Source of the DNA: Clavelina lepadiformis
Lineage: Eukaryota; Chordata; Ascidiacea; Aplousobranchia; Clavelinidae
Length of the DNA: 64,000 nucleotides
Assembly: GCF_947623445.1 (NCBI RefSeq)
Contig: NC_135248.1
Coordinates: 5,146,977-5,210,976 of the forward strand
Direction: 5' to 3'
Part shown: in pieces, positions 11,814 to 24,555 of the stretch
How the letters are laid out: every line of letters begins with the position of its first letter
Numbering within the stretch: position 1 is the first letter of the stretch
Program-made: the position numbers and the translations under genes
Notes under the pieces: model-generated
Told to the model about the DNA's origin: nothing
The model's input: only the letters and a program-made list of their open reading frames with translations
The model's database searches: none

Positions 11814-12243
11814 TCCTCTTTTGTTAGATTACATCGGAAATCCCTCCTATCAAATTTGAATTTAAATATTAAGCTTGGTGGCTGATGCAACAAAATTCAA
11901 TTTTAACAGGCACATTTGTGATAAGGCTGAATTAGGAAACAATTTCAAGTGTGAAGAGGTTGATATTGTGTTACATAGTGTTGATTAGTTTCATGTATTG
12001 TTTGATGAGAGGCGTCTACATTTTATCCAACCGTTCAAGCCAGCGAAAGTCAAAACTTGATGTTGATTTACTCCAAATGATAGCTTGAAAATATGTGTCA
12101 CTTTTACAACTTTAACTTTCTTCTACAATACCATGCGAAAGCGATAGGCAAAGAAAGCCATCTTGGTGTGTAAAGAATATTTCTTAGCCGCTATTCAGCG
12201 TGATGGGATGAAGAAATATTGACAAGACGCACCGTAATTACAC

Positions 12244-12325
12244 TGGCAGTGGTGGGATTCGAACCCACGCCATCGAAATGACTGGTGCCTAAAACCAGCG
12301 CGTTAGACCAACCGGCCACACTACC
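12244..12325 (-). tRNA. tRNA-Leu(UAG)-like, unit 11, A14G/G15T and G23C
   Basis: Adds a C12-C23 mismatch in the D stem to the unit 2 variant. Probably inactive. Confidence 0.8.
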
Positions 12326-12478
12326 GCGTTTACAAGCGATTTGAAATCTTAATTGGATTTTCAGTACATCTTCAAACGTACGAAACACTAACAAGCGGCC
12401 GTCTCATTGATTTATTAAAGTAAGGAAGACCACTCCATGATTGCGGAGTGAAGTTAAGCATAAAATTTGTGAATCCAA

Positions 12479-12560
12479 TGGCAGCGGTGGGATTCGAACC
12501 CACGCCATCGAAATGACTGGTGCCTTAAACCAGCGCCTTAGACCGCTCGGCCACGCTACC
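12479..12560 (-). tRNA. tRNA-Leu(AAG), unit 11
   Basis: Consensus copy. Confidence 0.95.
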
Positions 12561-12920
12561 TATGTTGGTAAGTAAGCGATCGGAGTCTCGTTTTAACCTC
12601 CCTGCACCAGATCGGTCTTCGAGGGAACAAGTTTGATACAAACAGAGTTTACGTGTAATTGTTGTTCCAAACCACTTTTAAATATCTTACACCATAATGG
12701 TTGTAATACAACATTTGTAAAAGTTTCACAAGTTTGCGTTTCTACTGTCTCGCGTCATGTTTAACTTGCACGATTTGGGGTGTCTCCTAAATGTTCCAAT
12801 TTAGTGTTTAGACTGACTCTCAGCAAGACGAATCGAGATTGATTTCCGCTCTAGAGATGAAATAATAACTTTTGCGAAAGATCTGGCTTACGGTTTTTTG
12901 TCAGAATACTGTAAAAGTCG

Positions 12921-12993
12921 CGCCCGATAAGGGATTTGAACCCTTGACCGTTGGATTAAAAGTCCAACGCTCTACCGACTGAGCTAACCGGGC
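12921..12993 (-). tRNA. tRNA-Lys(UUU), unit 11
   Basis: Consensus copy. Confidence 0.95.
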
Positions 12994-13423
12994 CCCTCTT
13001 TTGTTAGATTACATCGGAAATCCCTCCTATCAAATTTGAATTTAAATATTAAGCTTGGTGGCTGATGCAACAAAATTCAATTTTAACAGGCACATTTGTG
13101 ATAAGGCTGAATTAGGAAACAATTTCAAGTGTGAAGAGGTTGATATTGTGTTACATAGTGCTGGTTAGTTTCATGTATTGTTTGATGAGAGGCGTCTACA
13201 TTTTATCCAACCGTTCAAGCCAGCGAAAGTCAAAACTTGATGCTGATTTACTCCAAATGATAGCTTGAAAATATGTGTCACTTTTACAACTTTAACTTTC
13301 TTCTACAATACCATGCGAAAGCGATAGGCAAAGAAAGCCATCTTCGTGTGTAAAGAATATTTCTTAGCCGCTATTCAGCGTGATGGGATGAAGAAATATT
13401 GACAAGACGCACCGTAATTACAC

Positions 13424-13505
13424 TGGCAGTGGTGGGATTCGAACCCACGCCATCGAAATGACTGGTGCCTAAAACCAGCGCCTTAGACCACTCGGCCACA
13501 CTACC
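13424..13505 (-). tRNA. tRNA-Leu(UAG), unit 12
   Basis: Consensus copy. Confidence 0.93.
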
Positions 13506-13658
13506 GCGTTTACAAGCGATTTGAAATCTTAATTGGATTTTCAGTACATCTTCAAACGTACGAAACACTAACAAGCGGCCGTCTCATTGATTTATTAAAG
13601 TAAGGAAGACCACTCCATGATTGCGGAGTGAAGTTAAGCATAAAATTTGTGAATCCAA

Positions 13659-13740
13659 TGGCAGCGGTGGGATTCGAACCCACGCCATCGAAATGACGGG
13701 TGCCTTAAACCAGCGCCTTAGACCGCTCGGCCACGCTACC
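13659..13740 (-). tRNA. tRNA-Leu(AAG), unit 12, A42C
   Basis: Anticodon-stem mismatch as in unit 3. Confidence 0.88.
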
Positions 13741-14100
13741 TATGTTGTTAAGTTAGCGATCGGAGTCTCGTTTTAACCTCCCTGCACCAGATCGGTCTTC
13801 GAGGGAACAAGTTTGATACAAACAGAGTTTACGTGTAATTGTTGTTCCAAACCACTTTTAAATATCTTGCACCATAATGGTTTCAATACAACATTTGTAA
13901 AAGTTTCACAAGTTTGCGTTTCTACTGTCTCGCGTCATGTTTAACTTGCACGATTTGGGGTGTCTCCTAAATGTTCCAATTTAGTGTTTAGACTGACTCT
14001 CAGCAAGACGAATCGAGATTGATTTCCGCTCTAGAGATGAAATAATAACTTTTGCGAAAGATCTGGCTTACGGTTTTTTGTCAGAATACTGTAAAAGTCG

Positions 14101-14173
14101 CGCCCGATAAGGGATTTGAACCCTTGACCGTTGGATTAAAAGTCCAACGCTCTACCGACTGAGCTAACCGGGC
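14101..14173 (-). tRNA. tRNA-Lys(UUU), unit 12
   Basis: Consensus copy. Confidence 0.95.
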
Positions 14174-14603
14174 CCCTCTTTTGTTAGATTACATCGGAAA
14201 TCCCTCCTATCAAATTTGAATTTAAATATTAAGCTTGGTGGCTGATGCAACAAAATTCAATTTTAACAGGCACATTTGTGATAAGGCTGAATTAGGAAAC
14301 AATTTCAAGTGTGAAGAGGTTGATATTGTGTTACATAGTGCTGGTTAGTTTCATGTATTGTTTGATGAGAGGCGTCTACATTTTATCCAACCGTTCAAGC
14401 CAGCGAAAGTCAAAACTTGATGCTGATTTACTCCAAATGATAGCTTGAAAATATGTGTCACTTTTACAACTTTAACTTTCTTCTACAATACCATGCGAAA
14501 GCGATAGGCAAAGAAAGCCATCTTCGTGTGTAAAGAATATTTCTTAGCCGCTATTCAGCGTGATGGGATGAAGAAATATTGACAAGACGCACCGTAATTA
14601 CAC

Positions 14604-14685
14604 TGGCAGTGGTGGGATTCGAACCCACGCCATCGAAATGACTGGTGCCTAAAACCAGCGCCTTAGACCACTCGGCCACACTACC
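14604..14685 (-). tRNA. tRNA-Leu(UAG), unit 13
   Basis: Consensus copy. Confidence 0.93.
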
Positions 14686-14838
14686 GCGTTTACAAGCGAT
14701 TTGAAATCTTAATTGGATTTTCAGTACATCTTCAAACGTACGAAACACTAACAAGCGGCCGTCTCATTGATTTATTAAAGTAAGGAAGACCACTCCATGA
14801 TTGCGGAGTGAAGTTAAGCATAAAATTTGTGAATCCAA

Positions 14839-14920
14839 TGGCAGCGGTGGGATTCGAACCCACGCCATCGAAATGACGGGTGCCTTAAACCAGCGCCTTA
14901 GACCGCTCGGCCACGCTACC
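14839..14920 (-). tRNA. tRNA-Leu(AAG), unit 13, A42C
   Basis: Anticodon-stem mismatch as in unit 3. Confidence 0.88.
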
Positions 14921-15280
14921 TATGTTGTTAAGTTAGCGATCGGAGTCTCGTTTTAACCTCCCTGCACCAGATCGGTCTTCGAGGGAACAAGTTTGATACA
15001 AACAGAGTTTACGTGTAATTGTTGTTCCAAACCACTTTTAAATATCTTGCACCATAATGGTTTCAATACAACATTTGTAAAAGTTTCACAAGTTTGCGTT
15101 TCTACTGTCTCGCGTCATGTTTAACTTGCACGATTTGGGGTGTCTCCTAAATGTTCCAATTTAGTGTTTAGACTGACTCTCAGCAAGACGAATCGAGATT
15201 GATTTCCGCTCTGGAGATGAAATAATAACTTTTGCGAAAGATCTGGCTTACGGTTTTTTGTCAGAATACTGTAAAAGTCG

Positions 15281-15353
15281 CGCCCGATAAGGGATTTGAA
15301 CTATTGACCGTTGGATTAAAAGTCCAACGCTCTACCGACTGAGCTAACCGGGC
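15281..15353 (-). tRNA. tRNA-Lys(UUU)-like, unit 13, broken T stem
   Basis: G51T/G52A as in unit 3. Confidence 0.8.
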
Positions 15354-15783
15354 TCTTCTTTTGTTAGATTACATCGGAAATCCGTGCTATCAAATTTGAA
15401 TTTAAATATTAAGCTTGGTGGCTGATGCAACAAAATTCAATTTTAACAGCCACATTTGTGATAAGGCTGAATTAGGAAACAATTTCAAGTGTGAAGAGGT
15501 TGATATTGTGTTAAATAGTGTTGGTTAGTTTCATGTATTGTTTGATGAGAGGCGTCTACATTTTATCCAACCGTTCAAGCCAGCGAAAGTCAAAACTTGA
15601 TGTTGATTTACTCCAAATGATAGCTTGAAAATATGTGTCACTTTTACAACTTTAACTTTCTTCTACAATACCATGCGAAAGCGATAGGCAAAGAAAGCCA
15701 TCTTGGTGTGTAAAGAATATTTCTTAGCCGCTATTCAGCGTGATGGGATGAAGAAATATTGACAAGACGCACCGTAATTACAC

Positions 15784-15865
15784 TGGCAGTGGTGGGATTC
15801 GAACCCACGCCATCGAAATGACTGGTGCCTAAAACCAGCGCCTTAGACCAACCGGCCACACTACC
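15784..15865 (-). tRNA. tRNA-Leu(UAG), unit 14, A14G/G15T
   Basis: D-loop variant as in unit 2. Confidence 0.85.
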
Positions 15866-16018
15866 GCGTTTACAAGCGATTTGAAATCTTAATTGGATTT
15901 TCAGTACATCTTCAAACGTACGAAACACTAACAAGCGGCCGTCTCATTGATTTATTAAAGTAAGGAAGACCACTCCATGATTGCGGAGTGAAGTTAAGCA
16001 TAAAATTTGTGAATCCAA

Positions 16019-16100
16019 TGGCAGCGGTGGGATTCGAACCCACGCCATCGAAATGACTGGTGCCTTAAACCAGCGCCTTAGACCGCTCGGCCACGCTACC
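16019..16100 (-). tRNA. tRNA-Leu(AAG), unit 14
   Basis: Consensus copy. Confidence 0.95.
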
Positions 16101-16460
16101 TATGTTGTTAAGTTAGCGATCGGAGTCTCGTTTTAACCTCCCTGCACCAGATCGGTCTTCGAGGGAACAAGTTTGATACAAACAGAGTTTACGTGTAATT
16201 GTTGTTCCAAACCACTTTTAAATATCTTGCACCATAATGGTTTCAATACAACATTTGTAAAAGTTTCACAAGTTTGCGTTTCTACTGTCTCGCGTCATGT
16301 TTAACTTGCACGATTTGGGGTGTCTCCTAAATGTTCCAATTTAGTGTTTAGACTGACTCTCAGCAAGACGAATCGAGATTGATTTCCGCTCTAGAGATGA
16401 AATAATAACTTTTGCGAAAGATCTGGCTTACGGTTTTTTGTCAGAATACTGTAAAAGTCG

Positions 16461-16533
16461 CGCCCGATAAGGGATTTGAACCCTTGACCGTTGGATTAAA
16501 AGTCCAACGCTCTACCGACTGAGCTAACCGGGC
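16461..16533 (-). tRNA. tRNA-Lys(UUU), unit 14
   Basis: Consensus copy. Confidence 0.95.
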
Positions 16534-16963
16534 CCCTCTTTTGTTAGATTACATCGGAAATCCCTCCTATCAAATTTGAATTTAAATATTAAGCTTGGTG
16601 GCTGATGCAACAAAATTCAATTTTAACAGGCACATTTGTGATAAGGCTGAATTAGGAAACAATTTCAAGTGTGAAGAGGTTGATATTGTGTTACATAGTG
16701 CTGGTTAGTTTCATGTATTGTTTGATGAGAGGCGTCTACATTTTATCCAACCGTTCAAGCCAGCGAAAGTCAAAACTTGATGCTGATTTACTCCAAATGA
16801 TAGCTTGAAAATATGTGTCACTTTTACAACTTTAACTTTCTTCTACAATACCATGCGAAAGCGATAGGCAAAGAAAGCCATCTTCGTGTGTAAAGAATAT
16901 TTCTTAGCCGCTATTCAGCGTGATGGGATGAAGAAATATTGACAAGACGCACCGTAATTACAC

Positions 16964-17045
16964 TGGCAGTGGTGGGATTCGAACCCACGCCATCGAAATG
17001 ACTGGTGCCTAAAACCAGCGCCTTAGACCACTCGGCCACACTACC
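16964..17045 (-). tRNA. tRNA-Leu(UAG), unit 15
   Basis: Consensus copy. Confidence 0.93.
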
Positions 17046-17198
17046 GCGTTTACAAGCGATTTGAAATCTTAATTGGATTTTCAGTACATCTTCAAACGTA
17101 CGAAACACTAACAAGCGGCCGTCTCATTGATGTATTAAAGTAAGGAAGACCACTCCATGATTGCGGAGTGAAGTTAAGCATAAAATTTGTGAATCCAA

Positions 17199-17280
17199 TG
17201 GCAGCGGTGGGATTCGAACCCACGCCATCGAAATGACGGGTGCCTTAAACCAGCGCCTTAGACCGCTCGGCCACGCTACC
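17199..17280 (-). tRNA. tRNA-Leu(AAG), unit 15, A42C
   Basis: Anticodon-stem mismatch as in unit 3. Confidence 0.88.
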
Positions 17281-17640
17281 TATGTTGTTAAGTTAGCGAT
17301 CGGAGTCTCGTTTTAACCTCCCTGCACCAGATCGGTCTTCGAGGGAACAAGTTTGATACAAACAGAGTTTACGTGTAATTGTTGTTCCAAACCACTTTTA
17401 AATATCTTGCACCATAATGGTTTCAATACAACATTTGTAAAAGTTTCACAAGTTTGCGTTTCTACTGTCTCGCGTCATGTTTAACTTGCACGATTTGGGG
17501 TGTCTCCTAAATGTTCCAATTTAGTGTTTAGACTGACTCTCAGCAAGACGAATCGAGATTGATTTCCGCTCTGGAGATGAAATAATAACTTTTGCGAAAG
17601 ATCTGGCTTACGGTTTTTTGTCAGAATACTGTAAAAGTCG

Positions 17641-17713
17641 CGCCCGATAAGGGATTTGAACTATTGACCGTTGGATTAAAAGTCCAACGCTCTACCGACT
17701 GAGCTAACCGGGC
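17641..17713 (-). tRNA. tRNA-Lys(UUU)-like, unit 15, broken T stem
   Basis: G51T/G52A as in unit 3. Confidence 0.8.
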
Positions 17714-18143
17714 TCTTCTTTTGTTAGATTACATCGGAAATCCGTGCTATCAAATTTGAATTTAAATATTAAGCTTGGTGGCTGATGCAACAAAATTCAA
17801 TTTTAACAGGCACATTTATGATAAGGCTGAATTAGGAAACAATTTCAAGTGTGAAGAGGTTGATATTGTGTTACATAGTGTTGGTTAGTTTCATGTATTG
17901 TTTGATGAGAGGCGTCTACATTTTATCCAACCGTTCAAGCCAGCGAAAGTCAAAACTTGATGTTGATTTACTCCAAATGATAGCTTGAAAATATGTGTCA
18001 CTTTTACAACTTTAACTTTCTTCTACAATACCATGCGAAAGCGATAGGCAAAGAAAGCCATCTTGGTGTGTAAAGAATATTTCTTAGCCGCTATTCAGCG
18101 TGATGGGATGAAGAAATATTGACAAGACGCACCGTAATTACAC

Positions 18144-18225
18144 TGGCAGTGGTGGGATTCGAACCCACGCCATCGAAATGACTGGTGCCTAAAACCAGCG
18201 CCTTAGACCACTCGGCCACACTACC
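18144..18225 (-). tRNA. tRNA-Leu(UAG), unit 16
   Basis: Consensus copy. Confidence 0.93.
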
Positions 18226-18378
18226 GCGTTTACAAGCGATTTGAAATCTTAATTGGATTTTCAGTACATCTTCAAACGTACGAAACACTAACAAGCGGCC
18301 GTCTCATTGATTTATTAAAGTAAGGAAGACCACTCCATGATTGCGGAGTGAAGTTAAGCATAAAATTTGTGAATCCAA

Positions 18379-18460
18379 TGGCAGCGGTGGGATTCGAACC
18401 CACGCCATCGAAATGACGGGTGCCTTAAACCAGCGCCTTAGACCGCTCGGCCACGCTACC
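18379..18460 (-). tRNA. tRNA-Leu(AAG), unit 16, A42C
   Basis: Anticodon-stem mismatch as in unit 3. Confidence 0.88.
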
Positions 18461-18820
18461 TATGTTGTTAAGTTAGCGATCGGAGTCTCGTTTTAACCTC
18501 CCTGCACCAGATCGGTCTTCGAGGGAACAAGTTTGATACAAACAGAGTTTACGTGTAATTGTTGTTCCAAACCACTTTTAAATATCTTGCACCATAATGG
18601 TTTCAATACAACATTTGTAAAAGTTTCACAAGTTTGCGTTTCTACTGTCTCGCGTCATGTTTAACTTGCACGATTTGGGGTGTCTCCTAAATGTTCCAAT
18701 TTAGTGTTTAGACTGACTCTCAGCAAGACGAATCGAGATTGATTTCCGCTCTGGAGATGAAATAATAACTTTTGCGAAAGATCTGGCTTACGGTTTTTTG
18801 TCAGAATACTGTAAAAGTCG

Positions 18821-18893
18821 CGCCCGATAAGGGATTTGAACTATTGACCGTTGGATTAAAAGTCCAACGCTCTACCGACTGAGCTAACCGGGC
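18821..18893 (-). tRNA. tRNA-Lys(UUU)-like, unit 16, broken T stem
   Basis: G51T/G52A as in unit 3. Confidence 0.8.
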
Positions 18894-19323
18894 TCTTCTT
18901 TTGTTAGATTACATCGGAAATCCGTGCTATCAAATTTGAATTTAAATATTAAGCTTGGTGGCTGATGCAACAAAATTCAATTTTAACAGGCACATTTATG
19001 ATAAGGCTGAATTAGGAAACAATTTCAAGTGTGAAGAGGTTGATATTGTGTTACATAGTGTTGGTTGGTTTCATGTATTGTTTGATGAGAGGCGTCTACA
19101 TTTTATCCAACCGTTCAAGCCAGCGAAAGTCAAAACTTGATGTTGATTTACTCCAAATGATAGCTTGAAAATATGTGTCACTTTTACAACTTTAACTTTC
19201 TTCTACAATACCATGCGAAAGCGATAGGCAAAGAAAGCCATCTTGGTGTGTAAAGAATATTTCTTAGCCGCTATTCAGCGTGATGGGATGAAGAAATATT
19301 GACAAGACGCACCGTAATTACAC

Positions 19324-19405
19324 TGGCAGTGGTGGGATTCGAACCCACGCCATCGAAATGACTGGTGCCTAAAACCAGCGCCTTAGACCACTCGGCCACG
19401 CTACC
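19324..19405 (-). tRNA. Chimeric tRNA-Leu(UAG), unit 17
   Basis: Same junction and C6-A67 mismatch as units 4 and 9; no separate Leu(AAG) gene. Confidence 0.88.
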
Positions 19406-19764
19406 TATGTTGTTAAGTAAGCGATCGGAGTCTCGTTTTAACCTCCCTGCACCAGATCGGTCTTCGAGGGAACAAGTTTGATACAAACAGAGTTTACGTG
19501 TAATTGTTGTTCCAAACCACTTTTAAATATCTTACACCATAATGGTTGTAATACAACATTTATAAAAGTTTCACAAGTTTGCGTTTCTACTGTCTCGCGT
19601 CATGTTTAACTTGCACGATTTGGGTGTCTCCTAAATGTTCCAATTTAGTGTTTAGACTGACTCTTAGCAAGACGAATCGAGATTGATTTCCGCTCTGGAG
19701 ATGAAATAATAACTTTTGCGAAAGATCTGGCTTACGGTTTTTTGTCAGAATACTGTAAAAGTCG

Positions 19765-19837
19765 CGCCCGATAAGGGATTTGAACCCTTGACCGTTGGAT
19801 TAAACGTCCAACGCTCTACCAACTGAGCTAACCGGGC
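19765..19837 (-). tRNA. tRNA-Lys(UUU)-like, unit 17, G33 and T17
   Basis: Same form as unit 4. Confidence 0.85.
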
Positions 19838-20267
19838 TCCTCTTTTGTTAGATTACATCGGAAATCCCTTCTATCAAATTTGAATTTAAATATTAAGCTT
19901 GGTGGCTGATGCAACAAAATTCAATTTTAACAGGCACATTTGTGATAAGGCTGAATTAGGAAACAATTTCAAGTGTGAAGAGGTTGATATTGTGTTACAT
20001 AGTGTTGATTAGTTTCATGTATTGTTTGATGAGAGGCGTCTACATTTTATCCAACCGTTCAAGCCAGCGAAAGTCAAAACTTGATGTTGATTTACTCCAA
20101 ATGATAGCTTGAAAATATGTGTCACTTTTACAACTTTAACTTTCTTCTACAATACCATGCGAAAGCGATAGGCAAAGAAAGCCATCTTGGTGTGTAAAGA
20201 ATATTTCTTAGCCGCTATTCAGCGTGATGGGATGAAGAAATATTGACAAGACGCACCGTAATTACAC

Positions 20268-20349
20268 TGGCAGTGGTGGGATTCGAAACCACGCCATCGA
20301 AATGACTGGTGCCTAAAACCAGCCCCTTAGACCACTCGGCCACACTACC
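20268..20349 (-). tRNA. tRNA-Leu(UAG)-like, unit 18, C25G and G53T
   Basis: As unit 5. Confidence 0.8.
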
Positions 20350-20502
20350 GCGTTTACAAGCGATTTGAAATCTTAATTGGATTTTCAGTACATCTTCATA
20401 CGTACGAAACACTAACAAGCGGCCGTCTCATTGATTTATTAAAGTAAGGAAGACCACTCCATGATTGCGGAGTGAAGTTAAGCATAAAATTTGTGAATCC
20501 AA

Positions 20503-20584
20503 TGGCAGCGGTGGGATTCGAACCCACGCCATCGAAATGACTGGTGCCTTAAACCAGCGCCTTAGACCGCTCGGCCACGCTACC
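20503..20584 (-). tRNA. tRNA-Leu(AAG), unit 18
   Basis: Consensus copy. Confidence 0.95.
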
Positions 20585-20943
20585 TATGTTGTTAAGTAAG
20601 CGATCGGAGTCTCGTTTTAACCTCCCTGCACCAGATCGGTCTTCGAGGGAACAAGTTTGATACAAACAGAGTTTACGTGTAATTGTTGTTCCAAACCACT
20701 TTTAAATATCTTACACCATAATGGTTGTAATACAACATTTATAAAAGTTTCACAAGTTTGCGTTTCTACTGTCTCGCGTCATGTTTAACTTGCACGATTT
20801 GGGTGTCTCCTAAATGTTCCAATTTAGTGTTTAGACTGACTCTCAGCAAGACGAATCGAGATTGATTTCCGTTCTGGAGATGAAATAATAACTTTTGCGA
20901 AAGATCTGGCTTACGGTTTTTTGTCAGAATACTGTAAAAGTCG

Positions 20944-21016
20944 CGCCCGATAAGGGATTTGAACCCTTGACCGTTGGATTAAACGTCCAACGCTCTACCA
21001 ACTGAGCTAACCGGGC
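20944..21016 (-). tRNA. tRNA-Lys(UUU)-like, unit 18, G33 and T17
   Basis: Same form as unit 4. Confidence 0.85.
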
Positions 21017-21446
21017 TCCTCTTTTGTTAGATTACATCGGAAATCCCTCCTATCAAATTTGAATTTAAATATTAAGCTTGGTGGCTGATGCAACAAAATT
21101 CAATTTTAACAGGCACATTTGTGATAAGGCTGAATTAGGAAACAATTTCAAGTGTGAAGAGGTTGATATTGTGTTACATAGTGTTGATTAGTTTCATGTA
21201 TTGTTTGATGAGAGGCGTCTACATTTTATCCAACCGTTCAAGCCAGCGAAAGTCAAAACTTGATGTTGATTTACTCCAAATGATAGCTTGAAAATATGTG
21301 TCACTTTTACAACTTTAACTTTCTTCTACAATACCATGCGAAAGCGATAGGCAAAGAAAGCCATCTTGGTGTGTAAAGAATATTTCTTAGCCGCTATTCA
21401 GCGTGATGGGATGAAGAAATATTGACAAGACGCACCGTAATTACAC

Positions 21447-21528
21447 TGGCAGTGGTGGGATTCGAACCCACGCCATCGAAATGACTGGTGCCTAAAACCA
21501 GCGCCTTAGACCACTCGGCCACACTACC
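21447..21528 (-). tRNA. tRNA-Leu(UAG), unit 19
   Basis: Consensus copy. Confidence 0.93.
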
Positions 21529-21681
21529 GCGTTTACAAGCGATTTGAAATCTTAATTGGATTTTCAGTACATCTTCAAACGTACGAAACACTAACAAGCG
21601 GCCGTCTCATTGATTTATTAAAGTAAGGAAGACCACTCCATGATTGCGGAGTGAAGTTAAGCATAAAATTTGTGAATCCAA

Positions 21682-21763
21682 TGGCAGCGGTGGGATTCGA
21701 ACCCACGCCATCGAAATGACTGGTGCCTTAAACCAGCGCCTTAGACCGCTCGGCCACGCTACC
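21682..21763 (-). tRNA. tRNA-Leu(AAG), unit 19
   Basis: Consensus copy. Confidence 0.95.
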
Positions 21764-22123
21764 TATGTTGTTAAGTAAGCGATCGGAGTCTCGTTTTAAC
21801 CTCCCTGCACCAGATCGGTCTTCGAGGGAACAAGTTTGATACAAACAGAGTTTACGTGTAATTGTTGTTCCAAACCACTTTTAAATATCTTACACCATAA
21901 TGGTTGTAATACAACATTTATAAAAGTTTCACAAGTTTGCGTTTCTACTGTCTCGCGTCATGTTTAACTTGCACGATTTGGGGTGTCTCCTAAATGTTCC
22001 AATTTAGTGTTTAGACTGACTCTCAGCAAGACGAATCGAGATTGATTTCCGCTCTGGAGATGAAATAATAACTTTTGCGAAAGATCTGGCTTACGGTTTT
22101 TTGTCAGAATACTGTAAAAGTCG

Positions 22124-22196
22124 CGCCCGATAAGGGATTTGAACCCTTGACCGTTGGATTAAAAGTCCAACGCTCTACCGACTGAGCTAACCGGGC
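22124..22196 (-). tRNA. tRNA-Lys(UUU), unit 19
   Basis: Consensus copy. Confidence 0.95.
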
Positions 22197-22626
22197 TCCT
22201 CTTTTGTTAGATTACATCGGAAATCCCTCCTATCAAATTTGAATTTAATTATTAAGCTTGGTGGCTGATGCAACAAAATTCAATTTTAACAGGCACATTT
22301 GTGATAAGGCTGAATTAGGAAACAATTTCAAGTGTGAAGAGGTTGATATTGTGTTACGTAGTGTTGGGTAGTTTCATGTATTGTTTGATGAGAGGCGTCT
22401 ACATTTTATCCAACCGTTCAAGCCAGCGAAAGTCAAAACTTGATGTTGATTTACTCCAAATGATAGCTTGAAAATATGTGTCACTTTTACAACTTTAACT
22501 TTCTTCTACAATACCATGCGAAAGCGATAGGCAAAGAAAGCCATCTTGGTGTGTAAAGAATATTTCTTAGCCGCTATTCAGCGTGATGGGATGAAGAAAT
22601 ATTGACAAGACGCACCGTAATTACAC

Positions 22627-22708
22627 TGGCAGTGGTGGGATTCGAACCCACGCCATCGAAATGACTGGTGCCTAAAACCAGCGCCTTAGACCACTCGGCC
22701 ACACTACC
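22627..22708 (-). tRNA. tRNA-Leu(UAG), unit 20
   Basis: Consensus copy. Confidence 0.93.
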
Positions 22709-22861
22709 GCGTTTACAAGCGATTTGAAATCTTAATTGGATTTTCAGTACATCTTCAAACGTACGAAACACTAACAAGCGGCCGTCTCATTGATTTATTA
22801 AAGTAAGGAAGACCACTCCATGATTGCGGAGTGAAGTTAAGCATAAAATTTGTGAATCCAA

Positions 22862-22943
22862 TGGCAGCGGTGGGATTCGAACCCACGCCATCGAAATGAC
22901 TGGTGCCTTAAACCAGCGCCTTAGACCGCTCGGCCACGCTACC
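22862..22943 (-). tRNA. tRNA-Leu(AAG), unit 20
   Basis: Consensus copy. Confidence 0.95.
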
Positions 22944-23303
22944 TATGTTGTTAAGTAAGCGATCGGAGTCTCGTTTTAACCTCCCTGCACCAGAACGGTC
23001 TTCGAGGGAACAAGTTTGATACAAACAGAGTTTACGTGTAATTGTTGTTCCAAACCACTTTTAAATATCTTACACCATAATGGTTGTAATACAACATTTA
23101 TAAAAGTTTCACAAGTTTGCGTTTCTACTGTCTCGCGTCATGTTTAACTTGCACGATTTGGGGTGTCTCCTAAATGTTCCAATTTAGTGTTTAGACTGAC
23201 TCTCAGCAAGACGAATCGAGATTGATTTCCGCTCTGGAGATGAAATAATAACTTTTGCGAAAGATCTGGCTTACGGTTTTTTGTCAGAATACTGTAAAAG
23301 TCG

Positions 23304-23376
23304 CGCCCGATAAGGGATTTGAACCCTTGACCGTTGGATTAAAAGTCCAACGCTCTACCAACTGAGCTAACCGGGC
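23304..23376 (-). tRNA. tRNA-Lys(UUU), unit 20, T17
   Basis: Normal U33 combined with the T17 D-loop base that elsewhere goes with G33; structure intact. Confidence 0.93.
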
Positions 23377-23806
23377 TCCTCTTTTGTTAGATTACATCGG
23401 AAATCCCTCCTATCAAATTTGAATTTAATTATTAAGCTTGGTGGCTGATGCAACAAAATTCAATTTTAACAGGCACATTTGTGATAAGGCTGAATTAGGA
23501 AACAATTTCAAGTGTGAAGAGGTTGATATTGTGTTACGTAGTGTTGGGTAGTTTCATGTATTGTTTGATGAGAGGCGTCTACATTTTATCCAACCGTTCA
23601 AGCCAGCGAAAGTCAAAACTTGATGTTGATTTACTCCAAATGATAGCTTGAAAATATGTGTCACTTTTACAACTTTAACTTTCTTCTACAATACCATGCG
23701 AAAGCGATAGGCAAAGAAAGCCATCTTGGTGTGTAAAGAATATTTCTTAGCCGCTATTCAGCGTGATGGGATGAAGAAATATTGACAAGACGCACCGTAA
23801 TTACAC

Positions 23807-23888
23807 TGGCAGTGGTGGGATTCGAACCCACGCCATCGAAATGACTGGTGCCTAAAACCAGCCCCTTAGACCACTCGGCCACACTACC
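23807..23888 (-). tRNA. tRNA-Leu(UAG), unit 21, C25G
   Basis: G10-G25 mismatch in the D stem; T arm normal. Confidence 0.85.
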
Positions 23889-24041
23889 GCGTTTACAAGC
23901 GATTTGAAATCTTAATTGGATTTTCAGTACATCTTCATACGTACGAAACACTAACAAGCGGCCGTCTCATTGATTTATTAAAGTAAGGAAGACCACTCCA
24001 TGATTGCGGAGTGAAGTTAAGCATAAAATTTGTGAATCCAA

Positions 24042-24123
24042 TGGCAGCGGTGGGATTCGAACCCACGCCATCGAAATGACTGGTGCCTTAAACCAGCGCC
24101 TTAGACCGCTCGGCCACGCTACC
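24042..24123 (-). tRNA. tRNA-Leu(AAG), unit 21
   Basis: Consensus copy. Confidence 0.95.
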
Positions 24124-24482
24124 TATGTTGTTAAGTAAGCGATCGGAGTCTCGTTTTAACCTCCCTGCACCAGATCGGTCTTCGAGGGAACAAGTTTGAT
24201 ACAAACAGAGTTTACGTGTAATTGTTGTTCCAAACCACTTTTAAATATCTTACACCATAATGGTTGTAATACAACATTTATAAAAGTTTCACAAGTTTGC
24301 GTTTCTACTGTCTCGCGTCATGTTTAACTTGCACGATTTGGGTGTCTCCTAAATGTTCCAATTTAGTGTTTAGACTGACTCTTAGCAAGACGAATCGAGA
24401 TTGATTTCCGCTCTGGAGATGAAATAATAACTTTTGCGAAAGATCTGGCTTACGGTTTTTTGTCAGAATACTGTAAAAGTCG

Positions 24483-24555
24483 CGCCCGATAAGGGATTTG
24501 AACCCTTGACCGTTGGATTAAACGTCCAACGCTCTACCAACTGAGCTAACCGGGC
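24483..24555 (-). tRNA. tRNA-Lys(UUU)-like, unit 21, G33 and T17
   Basis: Same form as unit 4. Confidence 0.85.

Noticed and set aside
18955-19140. A 61-codon plus-strand open frame as a real gene
   Set aside because: The same frame has a stop in every other unit; it is open only through one base change.
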